From the NCBI GenBank assembly GCA_933228895.1, contig OW121855.1:34920698-34984697 (forward strand): a DNA stretch of 64,000 bases, given 5' to 3'. The stretch comes from Platycnemis pennipes (Eukaryota > Arthropoda > Insecta > Odonata > Platycnemididae). Below, one piece after another: positions 1 to 9,379 of the stretch; within the stretch, counting starts at the first letter, position 1; each line of letters starts with the position of its first letter. The position numbers and the translations under genes are program-made. The notes beneath the pieces are model-generated. The model was given only the letters and a program-made list of their open reading frames with translations, made no database searches and was not told the DNA's origin.

Positions 1-712
1 GAATAAAGATTGGGGGAAAATTGATGAAGTCAGTGAGGGATGACCAAGTGCTAGTCAATCAGTCAGCCCAAGGCTTACAAAAAATACTAGATGCATTATA
101 AAGACATTGCAAACAATAGGGAATGAAGATAAATTGTAGGACAGCAAAAGTAGTGAGATTTTCAAGAACAAAATGGGTAAGGATAACCTTAAAATGAGGA
201 GGTTCGACGCTAGAGTATGAGGAGCAATTCAGCTATCTAGTTAGTATGTTGGAGGAAATAAGGTAAAGCAGTACTGAATGCAGAAGGAGAATCGCATTGC
301 CAAAGGAGGCTTTTACTTGTAGAGAAAGTAAAGAAAAGACAAGTGAAATGTCTTACATGGAGCGTGGCACTATATGGCACGAAAACATGGACTTAGACGA
401 AAAGAGACTTAGGGATTGCAGGCCACTATGCTACCCAGGATCCCTAATTTGCATGGCAATTTGGCAATACAAATTAGGTGAAGGCAGAATATTTAGATGG
501 AGAAGGCAAAAAAAGGTGAGGTCGTTTTGAAAGATGGGATTGAGGGAAGAATATTAGGTCAGCAGGGTGGAGGGAAGTGGAAGATCCCATCATTCTACGT
601 TCATGTATACATGAGGTACCTATGAGAGGCTGAAGATCAATATTATGTGAAGGGGTCATGGGAAGAATTGAATATCCATTTAGACCTACTTTCATTGGTA
701 GAAAACTGATTT
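1..712 (+). mobile_element. Non-LTR retrotransposon NL1, copy A (3' part, runs off window start)
   Basis: Degenerate 3' half of a LINE of the endonuclease-reverse transcriptase type. Bases 20-130 closely parallel 3660-3790 of copy B, which encodes the region after the reverse-transcriptase active-site block (there readable as MRFADDQVLVSQSAQGLQ). In copy A the matching Phe-Ala codons are lost, so it reads VRDDQVLVNQSAQG. It ends near 700 in a CTACTTTCATTGGTAG stem-loop and AAAAC, the same 3' end as copy B. Stops and frameshifts break every frame. The stretch around 415-478 does not align to copy B. The 5' part lies outside the window. This is a dead copy; the family is clear but its clade is not determined. 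Confidence 0.75.
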
Positions 713-824
713 TAAAAAAGTTGTTCAAGCTTGAATAGTTAAACTTGGCCAGCATAACATGAAGGAACTTATAACACTTCTGCTTTCATGTTTGACTCTA
801 GGTACTTACTGAAATGTTGTACTT

Positions 825-873
825 ATGACTGGAATTCCTTCCATTTGGACTATGTGGAAGGAATTCCAGTCAT
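825..873. repeat. Perfect 19-bp inverted repeat, 11-nt loop
   Basis: Arms 825-843 (ATGACTGGAATTCCTTCCA) and 855-873 are exact reverse complements. The hairpin lies in the spacer between NL1 copies A and B. No promoter or terminator role is implied in this context; it resembles a fold-back duplication. Confidence 0.9.
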
Positions 874-889
874 TGTGTGTCATGGTGTG

Positions 890-3800
890 ATTGGGGCTTG
901 CATGTTTCCATGACCTCCTAAAGCTTCACTGGTGGGACTAATTAATGTTGCTCCTGGTCACCCATGCAAAATTGGTCGAAAGGTAAGAGCCTGATGAAAG
1001 GGAGTCCACCATACTCGCAGCTTCAGTTCCTCAGTGAGGTGGCTTTGGGAAGGTGTCTGACCCTAGCGGGGTGGCCTTTCAAGTGATCTTGTCATGCTAA
1101 AAATACTAGTCAGGTTGAGCCAGAAAATGAGAAACCACCTCAATTAATCTCTTAAGAACACAATGGACTTGAACAATAGAGATTTGAATCCGGGCAGGTG
1201 TGGGGCCTGGGTCCAAATGAGAGGGGTGGGTGTCATAACTGGCAGCAGGGGAAGCAAGGCCTCTGTGGTCATCATCTCACAAAATCCTTGCACAGAAAGA
1301 AAGACAGCATCAATGTCAGCAGCAACAGTGAAGAAGAAACCAGAGAGGAGAGAAACAATGCTCAAAATCGGGTTATGTAACACTAGGTTGATGTTAAGGG
1401 CAAGGAAACTAGAAAACATTAGCATGAAATGGAGAGGGGAAAGATCTATTTGTTGGGATTAAGCAAAGTAAGATGGAGAGACCAGGGGGACTTCTGGAGT
1501 GAAAGTTACAGGGTTATATACAGTGGAAAGGAAGAGAGCCAGCAGGGAGTAGCAGTTATATTGAATGCAACATCAGGGTAAGAAGTATTGAATGCGGAAC
1601 AGGTAAGGGATAGAATATTAGTTATTGAAATCAAAGCGATGCCAACAAATGTAGTTGTAGCACAGGCCTACAGGGGAACATTAAGAACAGGAAGTAGATG
1701 CAGTATATGACCAGTTAGAAGAAGTAATTGGGAAAGTTCAGGGCAGGTAGAACCTAATAGGTAGTTATGTGTTGGTGTTTATCTAACGACATGGTATTGA
1801 ATGATGTACGTTCTTTTGTTTGTTGTTTATGTTCATAGTATGTTTTTTCTGCCGCTGGTGTCTCTGGTGCCTACTTTCGTGTTTTTTCCCATTGCCTGTA
1901 CTTCCGGTGTGCTGATTTGTAACATGTGACTGGTGAAGCCTTATTAAACATGTGCCGTCATTATATCTGCGTTTTTTTCGCTAATCCAGTCTAAATTTTA
2001 ACATTATGGGAGACTGGAATGCTGTAGTAGGGGAAGCATGAAGATGGATGCATGAAGGAGGGATGGAAGTGAAGCAGGGGAGTATGGGCTGTGTATAAGA
2101 AATAACCGCGATGAGAAGGTAATGGAGTTCTGTAGTGATTGCAATTAGTGATTACAAACACATGGTTTAAACACCACCCTAGGGGTAGGTACACATGCAA
2201 AATGCCTGGTGATATGGGAAGATACAACTAGATTACATCAAGTTTAGGCAAAGACTCAGTAACAGCATAAAGAATTCACTTAGTTTCCCAGGCGCTGATA
2301 ACATGGTAATTACCAACATAACTTGGTGGAAATGTGAGATGAGACTAAAAAGGTTGAAAGTAGGAAGGAGAATAAAAAGTGGGACATAGGAGCACTTTTT
2401 GGAATGAAGAGGCAGGAATATCATGAGCCTGTGGATGGATGCATGAAGGTAGAGAAGGAAAGAGGAACAATAGATGAAGGGAGTGAAATGATAAAGACAG
2501 GTAAAAGAAGAGCATCTGAGAAAACAATTGGAACAGTAGATGCTAGGAGGATGAAGAAACCATGGGTAACAGTAGAAATGATAGAAAGGAACAAGGAAAT
2601 GGAAAATGTAAACACAGAGCCATGCAAAAGGCATTACGTATAAGGAGATTATCAACAGACTTAGGAGAGAAACAAAGAGAGGTGGAGTTGGTGATGTGAA
2701 GAGAAGGAGAGGCTCCAGAGAGAAGAAGAAATCAACAGTCTTACTCAAACATTAGATTATTGCTGGGCATCAAGAAATGGAGGAAAACAGTCTTGTGTAT
2801 CAGAAACAGGAGGGGTAATTTAGCTATGGAACTGGATGAGATGCAGCATTAGTGCAAGGAATATATGGAGGAACTGTATGATAGAAAAAATGCATAGGAA
2901 CTTGGAAGTACAAGAGCAAAAGGACAAAAATGAGGATGAGGTGGGCCCTCCCTACTGGATAGAGAGAAAGTGAAGGGATTGCAAGAGATGAGGGCAGGTA
3001 AAGCAGTGGGGATAGATAACATCCCAGCTGAACTTCTAAAGACTTTAGGGAGAGGTGAAAGGGAAGAGATTTTATGGGCTTGTTCGTAGAATATACAAGG
3101 AGGCTTGACTGGAGGATTTTGTAAAAACCTATACCGCTGATACCTATACTGAAAAAAAGGTGACAAAAGAATGTGAAGGCTATAGAACATTAAGTTTGAT
3201 TTCTCATGTGGCAATGTTAGAGCTTAGAATCATCAACAGAAGAATGAAAAAGAGTGAAATCGAATTTCTAGGTGGGGATCAGTTTGGATTTAGGAAGGGG
3301 ACGGGCCAATCAGGTTTGCAATTGCAGTGATGAGATTACTAATGGAAAAGAATTTAGAATATAATCAGGATGATTTTTGCAGTTTGTTGATTTTGAAATG
3401 GGGTTCAGAAGAGTGAGGTGGGAGAAGTTAATAGAAATATTGCAGACAATAGGAGCAGATTGGAGAGACAGGAGACTGATTCAGAATTTATAGATGGCGC
3501 AAATGGCATAAGTGAGAGTAGCTGATGGACAATTGGATTGAGCCACAATAGGGAGGGGAGTTACATAGAACTGTCCTTGATCGCCAGTACTTTAAAACAT
3601 ACAATCAGAGGAGATGGTGAGAGAGGCTTGGGATGAGCTCGAGGCTAGAGTAAAGGTCAGGAGAAAATTGATAAAGTCAATGAGGTTTGCAGACGACCAA
3701 GTGCTAGTCAGCCAGTCGGCCCAGGGCTTACAAAAATATGCTGGGTGTGTTGTAGGGGCAGTGCAAAAGATATGGGACGAAGATAAATTAGAATAAAATG

Positions 3801-4442
3801 GAAGTAATGTGATTTTAACAAATAAAAAATGGCCAGTTTAACTATAACAATAGGAGGTCAGAAGCTAGAGCAGGTGGAGAAATCTAGGTATCTAGGTAGT
3901 GTGTTGGAGGAGAAAGGTATAGCAGCATTGAGGTGAGAAGGAGAATCGCATTCACAAAAGAAGCCTTTACTTGTAGTGTGAATCAATGACAGGGGCAGTT
4001 GAGTATGGTAGTAAGGCAAAGACTCGTGAAAATTGAAAATTTTAATATGGAGCATGGAATGGTATCATGGGCTTTAAGGAAAGAAGACGATAATAGACTT
4101 AGGGCTTTTGAGATGTGGGTGTGGAGAAAAATAGAGAAAGCAAAGTGGGTCAAATGGAGGATGAATGATGAACTGGTAGGAGAGGAAAGAAATTGTAGGT
4201 GCAATTATAGGAGAAGGCAGAAAGTATGGATGGAGAAGGTAATTAAGGGTGATGGTGTTTTGAAGGACATGATTGAGGGAATAATGTTGAGTAAGTGGGG
4301 AAGAACAGGTAGCTTGGATAGAATGATGGGATGTAGGAGGTATGAGGGGTTGAAGAGGGTCGCCATATGAAATGCAGGGGTGTGGGAGAATTAAATGTCT
4401 ATTTACACCTACCTTCACTGGTAGAAAACTAATAATAATAAT
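890..4442 (+). mobile_element. Non-LTR retrotransposon NL1, copy B (near full length, inactivated)
   Basis: Long degraded LINE. From about 1360 a broken frame follows an AP-endonuclease-like domain (IGLCNTRLMLRARKLENI, then GDWNAVVGEG-type sequence resuming near 2007 after an insertion). A linker follows at 2230-2760 (KKPWVTVEMIERNKEMENV), then the reverse transcriptase at about 3180-3310 (LSLISHVAMLELRIINRRMK, FLGGDQFGFRKGTG), the FADD box near 3684 (SMRFADDQVLVSQSAQG) and a C-terminal block to 4350. It ends in a CTACCTTCACTGGTAG stem-loop, AAAAC and a TAA-repeat tail. The 5' limit is a guess: 890-1340 looks like an untranslated leader but I have no second copy to set it. Many stops and frameshifts; a solo LTR splits the endonuclease domain. 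Role when active: target-primed reverse transcription. Confidence 0.85.
1770..2003 (+). mobile_element. Solo LTR (copia/gypsy-like size) inserted in NL1 copy B
   Basis: A 234-bp block begins TGTTGGTG and ends TTTTAACA, so it has the 5'-TG...CA-3' ends of a long terminal repeat with a short TGTT/AACA inverted end. It is flanked by an identical 5-bp TTATG at 1765-1769 and 2004-2008, the duplication size usual for LTR elements. It interrupts the LINE exactly where the endonuclease frame would read through into MGDWNAVVGEG. An ATTAAA at 1943-1948 could be its polyadenylation signal. No internal retroviral-type coding sequence is present, so it is best read as a solo LTR left by recombination. A short non-LTR or MITE insertion is the alternative. 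Confidence 0.65.
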
Positions 4443-4803
4443 TACTGGAGTACACATTATTTATAGAGTAGTGTTGAATATTCTTCTTGGTTATATTCAT
4501 CCATTGGTAATATTTTTTCACCAGATCAAACTCTAAACTCTTGAATTACTATCATTAATAGTATTATTGTGTTATACTGCCGAAAAAGGAGATTTAGATG
4601 AAGTAAAATAGGATGTGAAGGCTAATGGAAACTCTCCATTTCCAATCCAATTCCATTGCCCAATGGAAAGAACTAGGTTAAATTCTCCATCATAACATTT
4701 CATCTTACTCTAATATACAAAATACCCATAAATGTTAGCTGACCATAGGATGTGGATTCTTTGCATTTACTCATACATTACTGGAAAGTACCACTCATTT
4801 CTT
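4443..4803. other. AT-rich spacer, nothing recognised
   Basis: Between the TAA tail of NL1 copy B and the first TTAA-flanked sequence. I see no coding signal, no tRNA-like boxes and no repeat shared with the rest of the window. Confidence 0.6.
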
Positions 4804-4954
4804 TTAACACATTCAGTTTCGACCATATCAATGAGCGGATTCCACTCCAAGATGAGCTATGTCAGATGATATGGTCGTTATTCCAGTTGGGTATTGAAAT
4901 AAAATGGATCTGATTTTAGGAAAGTTTCTTAAACTATGACTTGATTTTTATGTA
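4804..4954. repeat. Possible partial TTAA element with internal inverted repeat
   Basis: Starts TTAACACATTCAG at 4804, resembling the TTAACACATTGTG start of the MITE that follows. It contains an 11-bp perfect inverted repeat, CGACCATATCA near 4818 and TGATATGGTCG near 4867. No matching right terminus was found, so it may be one end of a MITE broken by the neighbouring insertion. Confidence 0.35.
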
Positions 4955-5136
4955 TTAACACATTGTGAGTGAGAGGCATTGGAAGAATACATATGTGCCA
5001 GGGGTGGAATTTTTGTATTTATTTGAGTATCAAATTTTGAAATATATTTACTCTTGAATTACAAGGAGAGCCATCCACCCCTGGTAATCACACAGCTATA
5101 ACTAAATGTGTGAATCATTCACACTCAAAGTGTTAA
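4955..5136. mobile_element. TTAA-flanked MITE, 174 bp
   Basis: TTAA at 4955-4958 and 5133-5136 bracket 174 bp. The ends are inverted: left CACATTGTGAGTGAG, right (reverse complement) CACTTTGAGTGTGAA. A second, perfect 11-bp subterminal inverted repeat follows: CCAGGGGTGGA near 4999 and TCCACCCCTGG near 5073. No coding capacity. TTAA target duplication is the mark of the piggyBac superfamily (and of Kolobok), so this is a non-autonomous member of one of these. Confidence 0.7.
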
Positions 5137-5203
5137 ATATGAGGGATATTATTTCAACCATGATGTTGTAAAATGCGTTCTCTAAACCACAATGAATTAG
5201 GGC

Positions 5204-5678
5204 ATTTACTCAGAACTGAAATCACTATAATGATTCGTATAAATATATTTTGTACACAAAATCATTAGATGGAAATGAAAAATGAATTTTAGTGAAAAAA
5301 TTAATCTTCTAACCAGAGCCATTCACTCATAAAACAAAAATTAAAATAACCAAAAGTTGATGCCCACCAAACCTCCCATCCTTGACTGTTTTTAGAGAAA
5401 GACAGGGGAGTAGGGGAAGGGACGGAAGCTCTGCTTGCACAGATCCTGTCGCAACCACTTCCATTGGCAAAGTCAGCTGTGTGTCCCCCATTGAGACAAG
5501 ACAAAGTAGTTTCGCGGGCTCTGTTGTGATTGGACAAAGTGGATGACGTAAGAGGTGGCATGCATGCCAAATTTTTCAAAAGGGTTAAAAACATCAGTTA
5601 TTTGCTATTTATAACTCAAGAACTAATTGACGGATCAAAGAATGGAAAAATACAAGGCCTGTATGGCAAGCAACCCCA
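5204..5678 (-). repeat. AATGGGG-terminated repeat, copy 1 (reverse)
   Basis: Reads on the minus strand as a relative of 18474-19010. Shared words in order include CAATGGGG at the start, a GTATTTTTCC block, AACTGATGTTTTTAACCCTT, a TTGTGATTGGACAAAG block, GACACACAGCTGAC, a stretch near CAGTCAAGGA, and TTTTTCACTAAAATTC before the end. It lacks the ATAGAGTTTG segment near the 5' end. The far end reads GAGTAAATGCCCTAATT in that orientation, an inverted match to the start. No open frame is shared between copies, so it is taken as a non-autonomous DNA element. Confidence 0.75.
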
Positions 5679-6049
5679 TTGTTATCTCCCCTTCTCCATT
5701 CTCTTCTTTATTATTTGATTATGGGCCAAAACAGCTTCTCCCACAGCCCAGCTTTCCCTAAATTTAAATTGATTTTCACTGAGCATCTCCTCTTTTTTCA
5801 TTCCATTCCTATACAGACAAGAGTCAATTTTTCATTAGATCTCTTATGAGTCTTTGGCTACATTCTCCTCTAAATGGCCCTCCGATTCTGTTAGTACAAC
5901 TATCCAATTCTGAGTGTCCTTCAAATTTTCCTTCTTTAGTAGGTACCTATATTCTTACCATGTGTAAATTTTTTTTTTTATATTCCATAGATCATTTTGC
6001 TACCATTAAGGTCTGATTGTAAATATTAAGAGGTTATTTAATTAGAGAA
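5679..6049. other. AT-rich spacer, nothing recognised
   Basis: T-rich sequence with a run of T near 5970. No frame, repeat partner or RNA-gene signal recognised. Confidence 0.6.
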
Positions 6050-6115
6050 TTTCATGGAGAGCTGTGTCAAACAAATCTAAGGATTGTTTACTGATGATAA
6101 TAATGATGATGAAGG
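6050..6115 (+). mobile_element. NL2 LINE 3' tail fragment
   Basis: The sequence GTGTCAAACAAATCTAAGGA followed by TTGTTTACTGATGATAA and a GATGATGA run is the sense version of the NL2 3' terminus seen inverted at 6611-6665 (CAATCCTAGGATTGGTTTGA). Only the last ~60 bp are present, so it is an extreme 5' truncation. Confidence 0.6.
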
Positions 6116-6234
6116 TGTAATCACTGTAAATATCTGCATAAGGGTAGGTTTTGCTGTATTTAACAAGGTTCATATATCTAAGGCTTGCTGGAATGCTCCT
6201 GACTTCAATGGGGGAATTTGGAAAAAAATTAAAA

Positions 6235-8065
6235 AGCCAGGACAGGAAATTATATGGACATGACAGGACTATGTGAGATGAGATTGAAGGATAGAGGGGA
6301 CTTCTGCCACAAATACAGGATATAAATTTAAAGTGGTGGAGAGAGGGGTCAATGCCGTAAATCTGTAGTGATAAATTGGTAGTTAGGAGGAAGGGCTATC
6401 AGTACTACCTAATTCAGTGAGTGGTAGAATATTAGTAGTTGAGACCAAAGGAGTTCCAACTAATATAGTCACAATACTACATGCAGATGAGGTGCATAAT
6501 AAAGGGAGGACTAATGATTCAAGAAAGCAACTTCAAGAACTAATTGAATTCACCCCAAGATAAAAACATTTTATAGTAGATGAGAGTGCTGTGACTGGTG
6601 AAGGTTAGGTCATCATCATCAGTCAACAATCCTAGGATTGGTTTGACGAAGCCCTCCACTCTATTCTTCTATCAGCCAACCTCTTTGGCCTACGTCTCTC
6701 GGATGTAGCTCCTCTCTTTTACATCCTTCACAACCTAGGTGTTCCATGTATCTCATACGAGGCCTGCCTTTTTAATTTCCCATTCACTTTTCCCTCAACG
6801 ATTGTCTTCATCAGGCCATCGTGTCTCAAGATATGGCCGATTAAGTTGTCCCTTCTTCTTTTTAGAGTCGTCAGCAGACTTCTCTTTTCTCCCACTCTTC
6901 TCAGGACTTCCTCGTTACTTACTCGGTCAGTCAATTTAATCTTCATCATTCTTCTGTAAAACCACATTGCGAATGCTTCTACCCCTTTCTTCTGTGCTGC
7001 TGTCATCATCCATGCCTCACTGCCATAAAGAAACATGATCCAGATGTACGTTCTGATGAATTGTTTCCTTGCTTCCACGCTTGTATTTCCAGCTGTAAGT
7101 AGATTCTTCTTTTGGTAGAATTCCCTCATTGCTTGAGCTATTCTACTAACTCTCTCTTACTTGCTTCATCCATCGTTGGTTACTCGGCTTGCTAGTTAAC
7201 AGAATTCTTTCACCTCTACCATTTTTTTTCATAGTTTGACATTGTTTTTGGCCTCTTCTTTCTTGCTGCACACCAATATCTTAGTCTTCTTCTTATTTAT
7301 CTTCAGCTTATATCTGGCCATTGTCCTTTCCATGGTTACTAGAATCTTATTCAGATCTCTCTCTTCTCTTTGATTACATTGACGGTTGGGTAAGTAAATG
7401 ATATTGGAGGTTATGGAATATTCAAATTAAATGCCTATGTTGAAAAAACAGCCATGTTTAGCAGGGTAAATGAAGTAGTAATAACAAATACATGAATTAA
7501 ACTGCATTACAGAAGCATAAGCACATGGAAAATGCCAAGTGATACGGGAAGATATCAATTACCTTATGTGAAGGTTATGGTCATACCATGTATTTAGAAA
7601 TGGCATAATCAATTCATACATCTTAGCTGGTGTTACATGAAAATTACCTGGTGCATGTTCAGATATAGTGAACAAGTGAAAAAGTATGTAGTTTGATTAA
7701 ACATGGGAAGAAAATTAAAATGACAATGGTCAGTATAGTATCTAGTACCATAGAGCTATTAACTATAACTTACATTAAAAACAGGGAAAACCAAGAGTTG
7801 ATAGCATCCTGAATGAGGAGAGAAAAAGCTAAAGGTCTGAAGGAAAGGTGTGAAGAGCTGAAATTAGGTATAAAAAAGCATAAAGACAAAAATGGAGAAG
7901 CAGATACTGGAAAGATCACGCAACTGTGGACAACTGAGGGAATAAATCAGAAGGTGGATGGGAGAAGAAAGAGGAAGAATATAAATTTTGAGTCAAGTTG
8001 TAGAATGTTCAAAGAATTTAACAATATAGCCAGGACACCAATTGAGAAGAATATGAGTTAACGAT
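6235..8065 (+). mobile_element. Degraded LINE (endonuclease and linker), copy C, split by an NL2 insertion
   Basis: 6235-6602 translates, with frameshifts, as an AP-endonuclease-like domain (DFCHKYRI; SGGERGVN; ILVVETKGVPTNIVTIL-like order). The frame resumes at 7392-7590 with a region equivalent to VVITNT.IKLHYR and TWKMPSDTGRYQL, which matches the endonuclease C-terminus of NL1 copy B (CKMPGDMGRYN region near 2200). The 7800-8060 portion (MRREKAKGLKERCEELKLGI...) corresponds to the charged linker before reverse transcriptase. No reverse transcriptase is left. The element is older than the antisense insertion at 6611-7383. Confidence 0.7.
6611..7383 (-). mobile_element. Non-LTR retrotransposon NL2, copy D (5'-truncated), nested in copy C
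   Basis: Minus-strand 3' end of a LINE. Minus-strand frame 6728-7129 encodes the typical C-terminal block of these reverse transcriptases: MFLYGSEAWMMTAAQKKGVE, then RRMMKIKLTDRVSNEEVLRR and RRRDNLIGHILRHDGLMKTI. Upstream (7250-7330) a thumb-region remnant is visible. Its 3' end is the CAATCCTAGGATTGG palindrome plus a TGA-repeat. It is bracketed by near-identical 8-mers, GGTTAGGT at 6603-6610 and GGTTGGGT at 7384-7391, a plausible target-site duplication. This is one of the better preserved LINE frames in the window but lacks the active site. Confidence 0.85.
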
Positions 8066-8067
8066 GG

Positions 8068-8450
8068 GATCATTTACCATATTTTCATGGCTGATAGAGT
8101 TTGTAAAATAAAAAAGAACCATATTTTTCCATTCTTCAGTCCATCAATTAGTTCACAAGTGGTGAAAAACTGATGTTTTTAGCCCTTTCGGAAACTTGGT
8201 GTGCAAAGGACTTGAATGTCATCCGCTTTGTCCAATCACAAGTGAGACCACAAAGCTCCTTCGCCTTATCACAATGTGGGACACACAGCTGACTCTGCCA
8301 ATGGAAGTGGTTGCAACAGGATCTCTTCAGGCAGACCTCCACTCCTTTCTCCCTCAATGCAGTCAAGGACAGGAGGTGGATGACGTAGATATCTTTAACA
8401 CAGCTCTTTCAAAAGGCATCACCTTTTGCTTATTTAGATTTTTGATTAAT
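8068..8450 (+). repeat. AATGGGG-terminated repeat, copy 2 (3'-truncated)
   Basis: Starts CGATGGGATCATTTACCATA and follows 18474-18870 with many substitutions: GATAGAGTTTGTAAAATAAA, GAAAAACTGATGTTTTTAGC, a TTTGTCCAATCACAAGTGAG block, GGGACACACAGCTGACTC, GTCAAGGACAGGAGG, and CTTATTTAGATTTTTGATT. Similarity stops at about 8450, so the right terminus is missing. Open frames here (8196-8630) run past the repeat and are not conserved in the other copies. Confidence 0.8.
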
Positions 8451-9379
8451 GTCACCCAGTCAAGTCACCCAGCAACTCACTGGAAAATCACCTCTGGAGT
8501 GGGTGCAAGACTCAATCCTGACACTTCAGATGAGTTTGTTGAGTGCCTTCAGGTTGTGTCTCTTCCTATATCTATTGCAGACAGGTCAGCGAGGGATTTT
8601 TTTATTTTGCACCCATGTGCTGGTCTCTAATGTCCACTGGTAGTCCTTTCGCCTGCTTTGAATTCTGGGAGCTTCCCTGTGAACCACATCAACTGACAGT
8701 CTCCTCTCAATTGCAGTTCTCTCTTTTCATTTCCTAATTCCAGTCATTCTCCTGTTGTATGGCCAAAGTCCATGGGTGAACACCACACTTAAGTGTTGAC
8801 GTTTTACAGCTTTAATCTGATTACAAAGATTAACCGCAATAAATCAGAAGTATTAACTTACTTAAAAAGAAATTCGTGACCAAATATTAAGTTCCACTTC
8901 AAGTTTCTCGGGTCTATTTCATTTTAATGATTAAAAAAATGCTGAGGTACATATTTCATTTCCACATCCAGGTTTCCCAGTGATTTGCAGGTCTGAAGTG
9001 ATCTCATGTCCCATGTTCCAATTTAAAAATATCTATCACTTGAACATCTATCACTGATCACTTGATCGACTTAAGATTGTAGGCTATGGGCTATGGACCA
9101 GAGTAGTTCTCATGCAGTTAAGGAGAAAACAGAGTAAAGGATCACAGATGCATCTTTCACATTATCGCAATCTTTATCGTTAACGCTTACCCCTAAAGTA
9201 GTGCAGGGTCAACAATAACTGTCTATAAATTTCGCTCCACTGATTGTGATAAGCAATTTGAAGTACTGAGCGAAAAATGAAGAATGGAGATCACGTTCTC
9301 TCTGACATAAGTTAAATCAAAAAATAATGATAATGCTAACGCACACCTTATGAAGATCCATGATAGAGGCCCAGCAATT
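8451..9379. other. Unassigned sequence
   Basis: 8451-8740 is moderately GC-balanced and open in two plus frames, but no family is recognised and it is flanked by repeats. 8740-9379 is AT-rich with no signal that I can name. Confidence 0.5.

Noticed and set aside
2233..2748. 171-codon minus-strand frame
   Set aside because: Antisense of the purine-rich NL1 linker; the sense strand carries the conserved LINE residues.
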